Below are positions 23,800 through 35,373 of a DNA stretch of 64,000 bases, piece after piece (the first letter of the stretch is position 1; each line of letters begins with the position of its first letter). This stretch comes from Phyto melanocephala (taxonomy: Eukaryota > Arthropoda > Insecta > Diptera > Rhinophoridae), in contig OW799237.1 in the NCBI GenBank assembly GCA_941918925.1, forward strand, positions 68,999,626 to 69,063,625, given 5' to 3'. Under the pieces are notes generated by a model. It worked only from the letters and a program-made list of their open reading frames with translations, ran no database searches and was not told the DNA's origin. Both the position numbers and the translations under genes were made by a program.

Positions 23800-24700
23800 C
23801 AATGAAAGTGAGCATTAAAGTAGGCGTGTCAATAAAGTTTCTGCTAATAAATACAACTTAGATATTTCATTATTAAACTTTATTAAACTTTTTCAATAGA
23901 TAAATTACATGAATTATCTTAAACCGTTATATGGGAAGTGGGCGTGTCACCTTAACTTTTTGGCACAACAATTACATTGATTAGAAGGATATATGTAGCA
24001 AATTTCATCATCATACCTATAATTTTGTCGGTTTTATGACCTTTTAAATTTCATTAACGGTAGATAACGTGAAAAGTGGGCGTTATAGTAGGCGTGTCAA
24101 AGTTGTTTTTGCTAATGAGTACAACTTAGATGTTTCAATGTAGTCCTTTATTATTCCAAAATCTTTATTAATAGAGAAATTATATGAATTTTAGGTAAAA
24201 CGTTGTATGGGAGGTGGGCGTAAAAGTGGGCGTGACACCTTAATTTTCTGGCACAGTTATGGCATTGCCTAGGGAAATATACGTAGCAAATTTTATCATC
24301 ATACCTCTAATTTTGGCGGTTTGATGAGCTTTTAAATTTCATTTAGGGTTGATAACGTGAAAAGTGGGCGTTATAGTAGGCGTGTCAAAGTTGTTTTTGC
24401 TAATGAGTACAATTAAGGTATTTCAATATAGTCCTTTATTATTCCAAAATCTTTATTAATAGAGAAATTATATGAATTTCAGTTAAACCGTTATATGGGA
24501 GGTTGGCGTAAAAGTGGGCGTTGGACCTTAATTTTCTGCCAAAGTAATGACATTGCCTAGAAGGATATACGTAGCAAATTTTATCATCATACCTCTAATT
24601 TTGGCGGTGTTATGAGCTTTTAAATTTCATTAACGGTTGATAACGTGAAAAGTGGGCGTTATAGTAGGCGTGTCAAAGTTGTTAAAACGTTATATGGGAG
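23800..24700 (+). repeat. ~288-bp direct subrepeats inside the HINE
   Basis: The block gtgggcgttatagtaggcgt recurs at about 24076, 24364 and 24652, with a diverged copy at 23809. Each unit also contains an atatgggaggtgggcgtaaa block. Confidence 0.8.
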
Positions 24701-25401
24701 GTGGGCGTAAAAGGGGGCGTGGCACATTGATTTTCCGTTACAAAAAAGCCTCTCGCCAAAAAGCAAAGTGTGTAAAGTGGATGTCGTACATCCAATTTTG
24801 TTGCTTTTATGACGTTTTTGTTTTTAAGTATACCGAAAAATACACTGTGCGGTATAAATTTTCGTACATTTTGATCGATAACTCCTCTACTAATGCATAG
24901 ATTTAGATAATTTTCGGAGAAAAATATTGTTTTTACTCAGGAAATATATATTCGAAGTTTCATGAATCTACGTTAATGCGTTTGGACACAATTCCATTTT
25001 ATTCGATGTTCGAAGGACACGGTTTTTTCGACCTACTCTTGCTTTTCGAGCTATTACTCTCTTTCTAATATTCCGATTTAGCCCATTTTCAATACCAAAC
25101 AAACCTTGTCTATAAGAAAGATTCTTGCAAAATTTGAGCCCCCTAGCTTTTTTGGTGCGACCTCTATCGTGCTTTCAATAGACGGACAGATGGACGGACA
25201 TAGCTAGATCGTCATCAAATCAAACCCTGATTCAGAATATATATACTTTATGGGGTCTAAAATGGATATTTCGATGTGTTACAAACGGAATGACAAAATG
25301 AATATACCCCCACCATTTTTTTGGTGGCGGGTATAAAAATACATTTTACGTGTGTTTTTGTCTCCATATAATGAACTATTTTTAGCAGCTTTATTTCACA
25401 C

Positions 25402-26390
25402 TAGGGATGGGCAAATTGGAAAAATCTATCGATATTTATTATATCGATATTTTATTTTACCATCGATATTAATTAATTTAAAATATCGATATTTTGATAT
25501 ATCGACTGAAACATATTTACCTAGTTATTGTTGAAATGATTTACATTTGAAAATTAAATACACCCACTTATGTACATACAAACAAAAATAGATGTATATT
25601 AGGCTTCGTAGTAACTTTTTATTCCAATTTTTATAATAAATAAACTAGATATTTTAATATATATTAATAGTATAAATGCTTGCTCTTATGCGTGAGCTTA
25701 TGAAAACGAAAATTGGAAAAAAAAAATTACCATTAAGGATAAGATCAGTTATATAACTAGATCAAACATAAAAACAAAAAATAAACCAAAAATTCATTAG
25801 ACAATCTTAAGTTTTAAAGTCAACAATTGATGTATTGTTTACACCAAATCTATAAAATAAATTCTGAAAAAATATTTACGATTAAGGATGAGATCAATTA
25901 TATGTCTAGATCAAACAGAAAAACACAAAATAGACCAAAACTTAAACAGAAAATCTTAAGTTTAATGTTAACAATTGAGGTATTGTTTACATCAAATCTA
26001 TAAAACGAGTTCTGAAAAAAATAAAATGTTATCACATGAGAAACAACAACCTCAATTTAAAATATTTACATGTATATATGTTTACTCGAACCAGTAATCA
26101 TCAGATAGGGACATCAGAAGCACTATTTGTCTTATATGCTCTCCTGTCAATCTGCTTCTATTATCTGGTACTGATAAATTAACAGCTGAAGCAACTCTTT
26201 CGGATGATACTGAAGAAGCCTTTGCTGCTGTACCTTCTTTTGGAAAACTTTTAAAAATATCGGCTCCGATATTAGTAAATAAATATCGATGTATCGATAT
26301 TGAGGTATTTAAAATATCGGCGATTAATATCGAAATTTTTTAAACTAAATATCGATATTTTGATATATCGATATATTTTGCCCAACCCTA
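25402..26390 (-). mobile_element. hAT transposon, non-autonomous, with transposase C-terminal relic
   Basis: Terminal inverted repeats TAGGGATGGGCAAA and, at the right, TTTTGCCCAACCCTA. The 8-bp target duplication TTTCACAC is perfect (25394-25401 and 26391-26398). Subterminal DNA is filled with atatcgatat motifs at both ends. On the minus strand near 26250-26090 a frame reads SVSSERVASAVN and RLTGEHIRQIVLLMSL, which matches the hAT dimerisation domain (SSxxSERxFS..RLxxxxxxxLxFL). The rest of the transposase is absent. Confidence 0.9.
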
Positions 26391-26559
26391 TTTCACACTA
26401 TTTATAAAGAAAATAAGTAATATTTTTGGGATTCCCAAAATATGAAAATAAAAACAAAAAAGTTAATTATTTGCCTTTAAACATCAGTTGACCGAGTTCA
26501 GTGAACGAAAATGACGCACCGGAGTAGTATTTCTCTAAAAAAAGGTATTAGTAATTAAT

Positions 26560-26805
26560 TAAGTTGAAGAAGCGACATCAAGGAAAAAATACTTATATAT
26601 TCCGTCCAATGAAGATATTCTAAGTAGTGTTTTAGAAAGTCGTGGATTAAATCAGATGACGATGAAGAAAAACTGGGTGGTGAAGTAATGGCAAATATTG
26701 ATAAAACGTCACCTACATTAGAACACGTTTCCTCTTCACTTGATGTACTACGAACTTTTTTGGAGATGGAGAGCAACGTTCCGACAAATGTACATATTTA
26801 AATAT
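26560..26805 (+). pseudogene. Pogo/Tigger-like transposase C-terminal relic
   Basis: Plus-strand frames give YIPSNEDILSSVLES and, after a frameshift, an acidic tail SDDDEEKLGGEVMANIDKTS then SSSLDVLRTFLEMES ending at a TAA near 26802. An acidic stretch followed by a short helix is typical of the C-terminus of Tigger/jerky-type transposases. DDE core and DNA-binding domains are missing. Position inside the CAGTCGAAC termini supports the call. Confidence 0.55.
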
Positions 26806-26931
26806 CAAACAAAAATACCTGATTATTTTAAATAAATAAAAAAATAAAAAAATTTTTCTGTATAATGAAATTTCTATATATTGAAATAATTTTCTGTCGC
26901 CGTGAAGATTCGCTATAGGGAAGTTCGACTG

Positions 26932-28007
26932 TAATATAATAATTATGAATGTTTGGATATTTATTACTATACGGAGCTAAATAAAATTTGGCACACAGAT
27001 AGACAACATCCTTAATTAACACATTAACCTTTTGTCACAAAAATTAGGCGGCTTCACGAAATTATGCGAAAAAATTTTGTTTTTTGTATTTAGTTAGTTC
27101 CTTTTTTCAAATGTCAAAAACTTACACCTACTGACGAAAAAATGTAATCATCGAACGTAGACTGTACAAGTATTTTTTCTTAAATATTTGTCAGTTCTAT
27201 TCTTCAACACTAAATATCGTTAGCTGAAACGCAAACGGCCCTAACAAAATCCAAAATTGGTTTTTTATTGATTCTGATGCATAGCATCGAAATACACATT
27301 CACAAAAATTGGACTTATCTGACCAAAATTACCAATTTTATTAACGAAAAACAAACGGCCCTACCTACAAAAGCATCTATTTTATAAACGCAAAAAGACT
27401 TAACTGATTGTTTGTATAGACAACATTGTAAGTTGACAAAAAAATTTATAGATTTGACCGTTGAACAATTTTTTTATTATAGAGAAATAAATTTGTAACA
27501 GCTTAATGCAATTTTTAAATAAAATATATTAATTTCATCTTAAGAGCGATTTAAGTATCTGAGTTGAAGACAAAGAAAGAGAAAGATTCAAAGTTTTTAA
27601 AAAGGAGTGGAGGCATCTGCAGGATTTAAAACCACTACTTTTAAAAGATTGCCATTATTTATAGCCTTTGAAAATTAATCAATACATTCTAAGTTCTCTC
27701 TTTTTTATTCCAATTCTTGCAACTCTTTGTTAAATTTTAATGAATTTTTTTGTGATGCAATATTAAAATGAATTTACACATAATATTAATGTTTATTTTA
27801 AATAAATAAAAAGCGTGTACATATAATTTAATTTATTAAACAGCGTTTTCCTAATAAATAAAAAAATACAATTAATCTACTTTGTATTAATGTCTAGATA
27901 GGGCCTTTGGTTTCATAAAACTAAAGTACCAAAGATCCTAACTAACAAGTTTTTTTAATTATTTTAAAATCTTAATTTATTTTGCAAGAATTAAATTTCT
28001 TACACCT
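26932..28007. other. Intergenic, unassigned
   Basis: No gene recognised. aaatttggcacacag near 26978-26995 recurs near 56200 and, diverged, near 30940, and a cgcaaacggcccta block at 27229-27244 is inverted at 30832-30848, so parts are probably old Helitron-like sequence. Confidence 0.45.
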
Positions 28008-30757
28008 TTTTATACCCGCCACCAAAAAATGGTGGGGGTATATTCATTTTGTCATTCCGTTTGTAACACATCGAAATATCCATTTTAGACCCCATAAAGT
28101 ATATATATTCTAAATCGTGGTTTGATATAATGACGATCTAGCTATGTCCGTCCGTCTGTCCGTCCGTCTGTCCGTCCGTCTGTCCGTCTGTTAAAAGCAC
28201 GATAGAGGTCGCACCGAAAAAGCTAAGGGGCTAAAATTTTGCCAGAATCTTTCTTATAGACAAGGTTTGTTTGGTATTGAAAATGGGCTAAATCGGAATA
28301 TTAGGAAGAGAGTTATAGCTCGAAAGGCAAGAGTAGGTCGAAAAACCCTGTCCTTCGAACATCGAATAAAATGGAATTGTGTCCAAACGCCTTAACGTAG
28401 ACTCATGAAACTTCGAATATATATTTCCTGGGTAAAGACAATATTTTTTCCCGAAAATTGTCTAAATCTATGCATTAGGAAAGGAGTTATCGATCAAAAT
28501 GTACGAAAATTTATACCGCACAGTGTATTTTTCGGTATATTTAAAAACAAAAACGTCATAAAAGCAACAAAATTGGATGTACGACTCTGAAATTTTGCAC
28601 ACTTTACTTTTTGGTGACACGCTTTCTTGTAACGGCAAATCAATGTGCCACGCCCACTTTTACGCCCACCTCCCATATAACGTTTTAACTAAAATTCATA
28701 TAATTTCTCTATAAATAAAGATTTTGGAATAATAAAGGCCTATATTGAAACACCTCAGTTGTACTCATTCGCAAAAATAACTTTGACACGCCTACTATAA
28801 CGCCCACTTTTCACGTTATCTACCGTTAATGAAAAGCTCATAAAACCGCTAAAATTAGAGGTATGATGATAAATTTTACTACGTCTATCCCCCTAGGCAA
28901 TTTCATTACTATGCCAAAAAATTAAGGTGCCACGCCCACTTTTACGCCCACCTCCCACATAACGTTTTACCTAAAATTCATATAATTTCTCTATTAATAA
29001 AGATTTTGGAATAACAAAGGGCTATATGGAAACACCTAAGTTGTAGCCATTCGCAAAAACAACTTTGACACGCCCACTATAACGCCCACTTTCACTTTTG
29101 AATTGTGTCCAGACGCATAAACGTAGTCATGAAACTTCGAATATATATTTATCGAGTCAAAAGAATATTTTTCCCTGAAAATCGCTTAAATCTATGAATT
29201 AGGAAAAGAGTTATAGATAAAAATGTACGAAAATTTATACCGCACAGTGTATATTTAAAATTTAAAACGTAATAAAACTGACAAAACTATATGTACGATT
29301 CTGAAATTTTGCAAACATGGCTTTTTGGTCAAAGTCTTCGTTATAACGGAAAATAGATGTGCCACGCACACTTTTTTCCTTAAATTTTTATAAAAATATA
29401 TTAGTCATATATATTAGCATTTATTCATCTTACACTGCGCCATTTATTGTACTGTAGCTAAATATAAGATAAAGATGATAAGATAGATGACTCTACTAGC
29501 AACTACTAGATGGCATGCTAACAACTTATGCTTATGTTCTCCTGAAATTATGCTCTATTAAAAATGGGAATTAAGGAAAATTTTGACCTACGTAAAAATA
29601 AATTATCTCTAAACATTATAAACAATTTATTTTCATGTACTAATGGCTAACAAATTTTAAAATTATACAAAACTTATTTCGTTTGAAAATCTTTTAAAAG
29701 CAAAATGTTATAGAAGTTTAAAAATCAAAATCTTACTAGTAAATTTCCCGTTTTAGAAAAATGCAGAGAATGTATATTTTAAATCACCCTGTGGCCCTTA
29801 AAATTTAACCTTAAATTCACTTTCTTCCTCTTAAATTCATGTAAATTCTCTATGAATAAAGATTTTGGAATACTAAAGGACTATATTGAAATATCTAAAT
29901 TATGTTTATTAGCAGAAACTTTATTGACACGCGTATTTTAACGGCCACTTTCATTGAAAGACTAAATTTACGAAAACATTTTACTAGCATACCGAAGTTA
30001 TAATGGGTGGTTTAATTTTAAGGGACTATATTGATTTTGAATAAAATTATTATGAAATTATTATCATTAATTTTTGTAATGATAATATTTGTATGCTTCA
30101 ATTATGTATGGAACAAAATATCGGCCAAATGGCCCCCCAACCTAGGCGGCACACCACGATCCGATAGTCCAAATTTTCAATGACACTGTTGATGCTCGAT
30201 TGTTGGGCACGATGATGAGTCGAGGTTGCTTGCTCTTTTGCCACGTTATCGTGAAAAACAGCAATGTTTCCCATTCAACGAACTAAGATGGCATTCACAG
30301 ATGTTTTCACATTTCATACAGACCTGCTTTGCAGACATTTAAATATTTTTTACAATTCTCACGATTGTGGACGAATTCGAACGATTATGTTGACCAAAAG
30401 AATCACGAAATGCACAAAATGCATTTTGATTTGAACGCCCATTTTTATAAAAATCTTTAATATTTAAAAGCGTTGCTCGATTGCGTATCTTTCCACGGTT
30501 CAAATTGAGTTAGTCTGAGATTGAGAAATGTCAAATGAAATACAAGAAAAAAGTTGAAGTTTACATGTGGTTCACCTTAAACATGGGCCTTTAAAATTTA
30601 ACCACCCTCTACAAAGAAAGTGATACATATTTTATTATAAAGAGATTATTCTATAGCGATTAACAAAATAATAAATATTGTGCTTTAAATGTACACAAAA
30701 TTGGTGGTGGGTATAAAAGATTCGGCACAGCCGAATATAGTGCTCTTACTTGTTTTA
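28008..30757 (-). mobile_element. Large HINE-like element, inverted relative of 22387-25340
   Basis: Begins tatacccgccaccaaaaaatgg, carries a long GTCY run (28146-28192, gtccgtccgtctgtccgtcc..), the family's cgccc blocks, the mariner-type MITE (30003-30609), and ends with the complement of the 5' end (ggcacagccgaatatagtgctcttacttgttt). About 400 bp around 29390-29800 has no counterpart in the other copy. Confidence 0.8.
30003..30609 (-). mobile_element. Mariner-type MITE, single-length copy
   Basis: Termini atgggtggtttaattttaag and ttaaaatttaaccaccctc, flanked by TA on both sides (30001-30002, 30610-30611). The unoccupied version of the same site is seen at 241-260. Confidence 0.85.
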
Positions 30758-30959
30758 TAATATGTACTGGTAAAAATCATGCTGATTAAAACAGTTTTTG
30801 GCTTCTCCTGTAAAATTTTCAAAATGTTAGATAGGGCCGTTTGCGTTTTATTTAACGATATGAATGTTTGTATGCATAAATATTTTATACTTTTACTCAA
30901 TCACTCGAAAAATTACTAACCGGTTTTAAATTAAATTTGTCACACAGTTATATAACAAC

Positions 30960-31030
30960 ATTAATAATTACATAAAGAGGCTACCTTTCATACCGATAAC
31001 TACGCAGACGAAGTCGCGGGCACAGGCTAG
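30960..31030 (+). mobile_element. Helitron 3' end
   Basis: Ends ACGAAGTCGCGGGCACAGG followed by CTAG (31027-31030) and T, a common insect Helitron 3' terminus. The matching 5' end was not identified; the large HINE to the left may have broken it. Confidence 0.6.
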
Positions 31031-31079
31031 TAGTTCAATACTTTTATATTACTTCCTTTATAGCAGCGTTGTAAATTCT

Positions 31080-31850
31080 TTTTTGATTTCAATTCATTAC
31101 GAATTAGCTAAATTTTGAATTAATTCTTTTCACCAAAAAAAAGAGTTGAATGAAATTTCAATAAAATTAATTGCAATACATTTCTAATTCAAATGAATTG
31201 GGCAAAATGAATTGCAATTCATTTTTAATTCAAATGAATTCAGTTGATTTTGAAAAAAGACTACTGTTAGTAAATGTAAAGAAGCATTACTTCCGTTTAA
31301 TTATCCAACTCATTTTATTATATCAGACAGCATTACTCTCATTTCGGATATCACCTAGTACGAGACAATCGTCGAAAGGCATAGAAAATAATAAGAATTG
31401 AAATTTCAATGATGTACTGCAATTAGCAGGTAACAGCAGAATATGAGTTGAATTAGTAGGGATATGTGAAAATCCTATCAGCATGAGCATTAACTCATAA
31501 TTGTTTATTTGCTTAAAACTAAACTTTTAAACATTTTTTCAAAATCAATTAATATAAATTGGAAATGAATAACAAGTTAATTTTTCGAGTTCATTTGAAT
31601 TAATTGGATATGAATTGCAATTCATTTTTCTTACTCATTTGAATTAATTCAAAATCAATTCAAATGAATTGGAAATGAATTGCAATTCATTTTTTCTAAC
31701 TCATTGGAATTAATTCAAAGTCAATTCAAATGAATTGGAAATGAATTGCATATCATTTTACCAATTCATTTTTATTAAAAATGAATTGCAATTCATTTGC
31801 CCAATTTATTTGAATTGCAAATGAATTGCAATTCATATTTGCTAAATTCA
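31080..31850. repeat. Degenerate palindromic AATTCATTTGAATT/GAATTGCAATTC array
   Basis: Two clusters (31080-31250 and 31540-31850) of interleaved self-complementary words such as tgaattgcaattca and attcaaatgaattgg, in loose units of roughly 80 bp. No coding sense. The 300 bp between the clusters has lost the pattern. Confidence 0.75.
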
Positions 31851-32455
31851 AGCCCTTAAATTTGATACCCATATTGATGGGGTTAAAAAATTTGATCCGC
31901 CATTTTGTTTTAGATGCCATCTTAGATTTTACAATTTTTAATAATTTACTGTATTTTACTGGTCAAGCTCTTGCATATGATACCAATATTGAGGGGGTTC
32001 TAGAAGTTACATTTTAAAATATCAGATTTGGCCCATATATAAATTAATTGTCCGCCATATTATATCTACAAATAATCCAAAGGTACCTATAAATTATTCT
32101 ATGGCTGAAAAATTTCAATTTTGGTGGGAAAAATATAGGAAAAACCAGAGGCAGTCGTATTTATTTGCTCATATCTCAGAAAGTTTCGGATATTTCCAAA
32201 AATTGATACCACACGCAGATCTGAGGAACATATGGTAGCTTCTAGTAGTTGATTTCAACATACACACGAATAGACGGACAGATTTACAATGCTTAATGGA
32301 CTCTTCTATTAATAAGCTTTCAGAAAATATACACTTAATGGGGTCGGAAATGAAAATTGTGGAAATTTCTCACGGCATGACAAACATACCCATATATGTA
32401 TATACAAATATATGTATATCCTTTTTCACTTTTGTGTGAAGGGTATAAAAAATTA
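31845..32455 (+). mobile_element. HINE-like element (variant with ccgccattttgttttaga block)
   Basis: Same block order as 3978-4415, but with a better 3' end: gcagatctgaggaacatatgg, acacacgaatagacggacag, atggggtcggaaatgaaaat, and a final ctttttcacttttgtgtgaaggg with the gggtataaaa border. Confidence 0.7.
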
Positions 32456-32908
32456 TGTGACATATGCCGGTATATATACAAAAACAAAATGCATGTGTTT
32501 TTTTTATGCATATGCATATACATATCTTATGGATATGACTTAAACTACATACTCAATCTTTTTTAAATATAAGCCTATTTGAATCGAATTTTCAAATTTA
32601 AACTAAATCAAAAATAAAATTTATTAACCTGAATAATGCTTATTTTGAAATTGCTTTTTAAAATAATATACTTCCGACCATTTTGGAAATAAAACCCAAT
32701 TTTTGGTTATAAAAAATGTTTATTATTAATAGTGTGCAAATATTGACACACGTTGAATAGTATAGAAAAAATTTGTCTCTAAATATTTTTATTTATTTGT
32801 GACAAACAAATTTCAATTTTTTTAAATTAATAATTAAAATCTAAGCGAGTTCAGCTATTTGAAAAATTCATTTCGGGTAAAATAAAAAATTTTAACATAT
32901 ACATATGT
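32456..32908. other. Intergenic, nothing recognised
   Basis: AT-rich lead-in to the ACAT microsatellite; no gene or repeat boundary seen. Confidence 0.5.
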
Positions 32909-33199
32909 ATATACATACATACATACATACATACATACATACATACATACATACATACATACATACATACATACATACATACATACATACATACATACAT
33001 ACATACATACATACATACATACATACATACATACATACATACATACATACATACATACATACATACATACATACATACATACATACATACATACATACAT
33101 ACATACATACATACATACATACATACATACATACATACATACATACATACATACATACATACATACATACATACATACATACATACATACATACATACA
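32909..33199. repeat. (ACAT)n microsatellite, left of the Waldo-like element
   Basis: About 72 uninterrupted ACAT units. Its open frames (MYVC and YIHT repeats) on both strands are artefacts. It is the left half of the target tract. Confidence 0.97.
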
Positions 33200-33939
33200 G
33201 ATAGGGCTGAGCTCAGGCTACTATCGGGGTCAGTAGGTGGCGGATAACTGAACGACCTACGGGTCAGCTGCGAAGAATAAGCAGTCCCCGACCAAGAGCG
33301 GCAGATTCTGAGAGCATACTGTGAATTAACACAAGGGCTCGATGGTGAACTGCAATTGGATGCCGCCGTTTGGCTTGGTATCCACCGGGGATGCCCTTGA
33401 AAGAGGTGCAGATGGAGGTGGGATGCCTTCGTGGATTCCCCGGTTAAAGCACAGAAGCTTGTGAATTTTTTTTTTTTTTGTTTCGCGGCTATGGGACCTG
33501 TTTGCTCACACCAGTGGGTCCGCTGTGTATGTAACCCGCCGAAAGGCATTAAGATCAAGTCCAGTACGATCTTAATTATGGCATTTCTGGAACATGGTAT
33601 GGATTTGTTGAACCCTGGGCCGACGGTCTGTAGTATTCTAGAACCTTAGTATGTGGAGGTGACACTGCTCAGAAACGGCTTCTAGGCTAATGCTACAACC
33701 GCCTCCTCCTATTAAAACTTGGCAGTCTCAAAGTGCGCTCGAAGAACGTCGCCATTAAGTTGGTGGTACAGGCTCGGATGATAATTCCCGACTAACGCGG
33801 ACCTGGCTCTGGCTTGGGGTTCCATAAGAATCTCATGTCAACCCTCGCATGGCCTCCCTGCTTGCATAGATAACCATGGGGTTGTAAACGCGACTGTACA
33901 TCGGTTGGAGATAGCGGCTTTGAGTTTGGACAAATAGCA

Positions 33940-35373
33940 ATGATTAAAAATAATAATGAAGATGGAAAGAGTAGCAGGAAGTGTGGAAGAGGTGAAAGTG
34001 AGGGTGTAGGGGCTTCGGACCCATTTAGGAGAAGCTCTGTGATGGTAAGATCACCACCACGGGAACTTTCTACTTCTGATGCTGATAAGAGCACGCCACT
34101 TACGGAAGTGGCTCAGAGTGGTAAAACCCAAGTGATGAGAAAACTTGGTGATAAGATAGAAAAGCTTCTGCAGTTTATAAAGGCAAGAAGCAATATCCAT
34201 AGGGATATTCAGACGATCACACGGGAAATCCAGGCATTGTATATGCAGGCTACGTGTGAGGTGATTGGTACGGAAGATAGTGCACCAAAGGCTCAAATGG
34301 TTGATAAGGAAGCCCAGACGGAGCAACCTCGGTTGACACTTCTTCCAACCCAATCGTCTAAAAGGGGACCAATTACTCAGAGTCCCAAGGGGAACAGGAA
34401 GAAGAGGAAAAAGTCCACTATGAATGAACAGGTCATTAATAGTGGGGTAGAGATTCTAGGCACTAAGCCTCGTGCGGATTCTGAGGGAAGTAAGCCTCGT
34501 GCCGATATTGAGGGAACTAAGCCTCGTGCCGATACGGAGGGAACTAATCCTCGTGCCGATACTGAGGGACTCTCAGTGACGGATAAGGGATCGGAATGGA
34601 GGAAGGTACAGCCGAGAGCGCATAGAAGAAGAAAACCAATGAGACCGGACGCATTGGTTGTCAGAAATTGTGGGGAAAGATCTTATGCAGATATTTTGAA
34701 GCAGGTTAAGAGTGACCCAAGGTTAAGTGAACTTGGCCAGAGTGTTAGAAACATTAGGAAGACAGGTAGGGGTGAATTGCTCTTCGAGTTAAATAAACCC
34801 CTACATAATAGTACGGCCGATTTTAAGACAGCTGTCGAGGGTGTGCTGGGCGAGACGGCTGAGGTACGTGCCTTGACGCATGAGGTGCTCTTGGAGATTA
34901 GGGATATAGATGAGGTTACGACGAAAGACGAGGTATTACATTCTCTTTTGAAAGTTTCCGATAAATTTAGTGCGTTGAAACCGTCTGTGATTAAGTCTTT
35001 GAGGAAATCGTATAGGGGAACACAGACTGCCACTATTGGTCTGAGTTCTGAGTTGGCGGGCTACCTTATTGAGACCGCTAAGATACGTATTGGATGGGTG
35101 ATATGTAGGATACGAGGGAAAATGGCACCAATTAGGTGCTACAAATGTTTGGACTTTGGTCATACTGCGAGTAGGTGCAAAAGTCAGAATGATTACGCTG
35201 ACAAATGCCTACAGTGTGGCGTATCTGGTCACAGGATTGGGGTGTGTAATAACCGACCATCATGTGTGCTGTGTAGTTGTGTTAACCCTAGGGTAAAGAG
35301 TGATCATGTAACTGGCTGTTTTGTCTGTCCGTTTTACAAGAAAGCGATCGAACGCCTTAGACATCGAGGATGA
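33940..35373 (+). CDS. ORF1 (gag-like) protein of the Waldo-like retrotransposon
   Basis: A 477-residue nucleic-acid-binding protein that should coat the element RNA. The first third is charged and low in complexity. Residues 174-209 are four 9-residue tandem repeats (GTKPRADSE type, 27-bp DNA units at 34459-34566). The C-terminus has three zinc knuckles: C400-C403-H408-C413, C423-C426-H431-C436 and a wider third one (C442, C445, H456, C460), the usual R1-clade set. The start is the first ATG of the frame, 740 bp into the element. The stop overlaps the ORF2 start as ATGA (35370-35373), which suggests reinitiation of translation for ORF2. Intact; close relatives in other flies are expected but were not searched. 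Confidence 0.9.
   Translation: MIKNNNEDGKSSRKCGRGESEGVGASDPFRRSSVMVRSPPRELSTSDADKSTPLTEVAQSGKTQVMRKLGDKIEKLLQFIKARSNIHRDIQTITREIQALYMQATCEVIGTEDSAPKAQMVDKEAQTEQPRLTLLPTQSSKRGPITQSPKGNRKKRKKSTMNEQVINSGVEILGTKPRADSEGSKPRADIEGTKPRADTEGTNPRADTEGLSVTDKGSEWRKVQPRAHRRRKPMRPDALVVRNCGERSYADILKQVKSDPRLSELGQSVRNIRKTGRGELLFELNKPLHNSTADFKTAVEGVLGETAEVRALTHEVLLEIRDIDEVTTKDEVLHSLLKVSDKFSALKPSVIKSLRKSYRGTQTATIGLSSELAGYLIETAKIRIGWVICRIRGKMAPIRCYKCLDFGHTASRCKSQNDYADKCLQCGVSGHRIGVCNNRPSCVLCSCVNPRVKSDHVTGCFVCPFYKKAIERLRHRG

Larger units (their letters stand above)
22387..25340 (+). mobile_element. Large HINE-like element (GGCGGGTATA family) with MITE
   Basis: 5' end aacaagtaagagcactatattc with the palindromic ttcggctgtgccgaa; 3' end a hairpin of acccccaccattttttt..gg and ggcgggtataaaa. 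It carries the mariner-type MITE with tandem duplication (22494-23753) and three to four ~288-bp subrepeats (23800-24700). Near 25180-25200 the cagacggacagatggacggac run is the GTCY microsatellite of HINEs. Inverted relative of 28008-30757. Confidence 0.75.
22221..26931 (+). mobile_element. Pogo/Tigger-like DNA transposon, host of nested insertions
   Basis: Left terminus CAGTCGAACTTCTTTATAG (22221) and right terminus whose complement is CAGTCGAACTTCCCTATAG (ends 26931), each bordered by TA (22219-22220, 26932-26933). Within it lie a HINE (22387-25340) and a hAT element (25402-26390). What remains of the pogo-like element itself is about 0.7 kb, including a transposase C-terminal relic (26560-26805). 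Confidence 0.75.

Noticed and set aside
32851..33558. Long minus-strand open frames of MYVC repeats
   Set aside because: Produced by the (ACAT)n tract, which is open in all frames of one strand; no promoter or domain.
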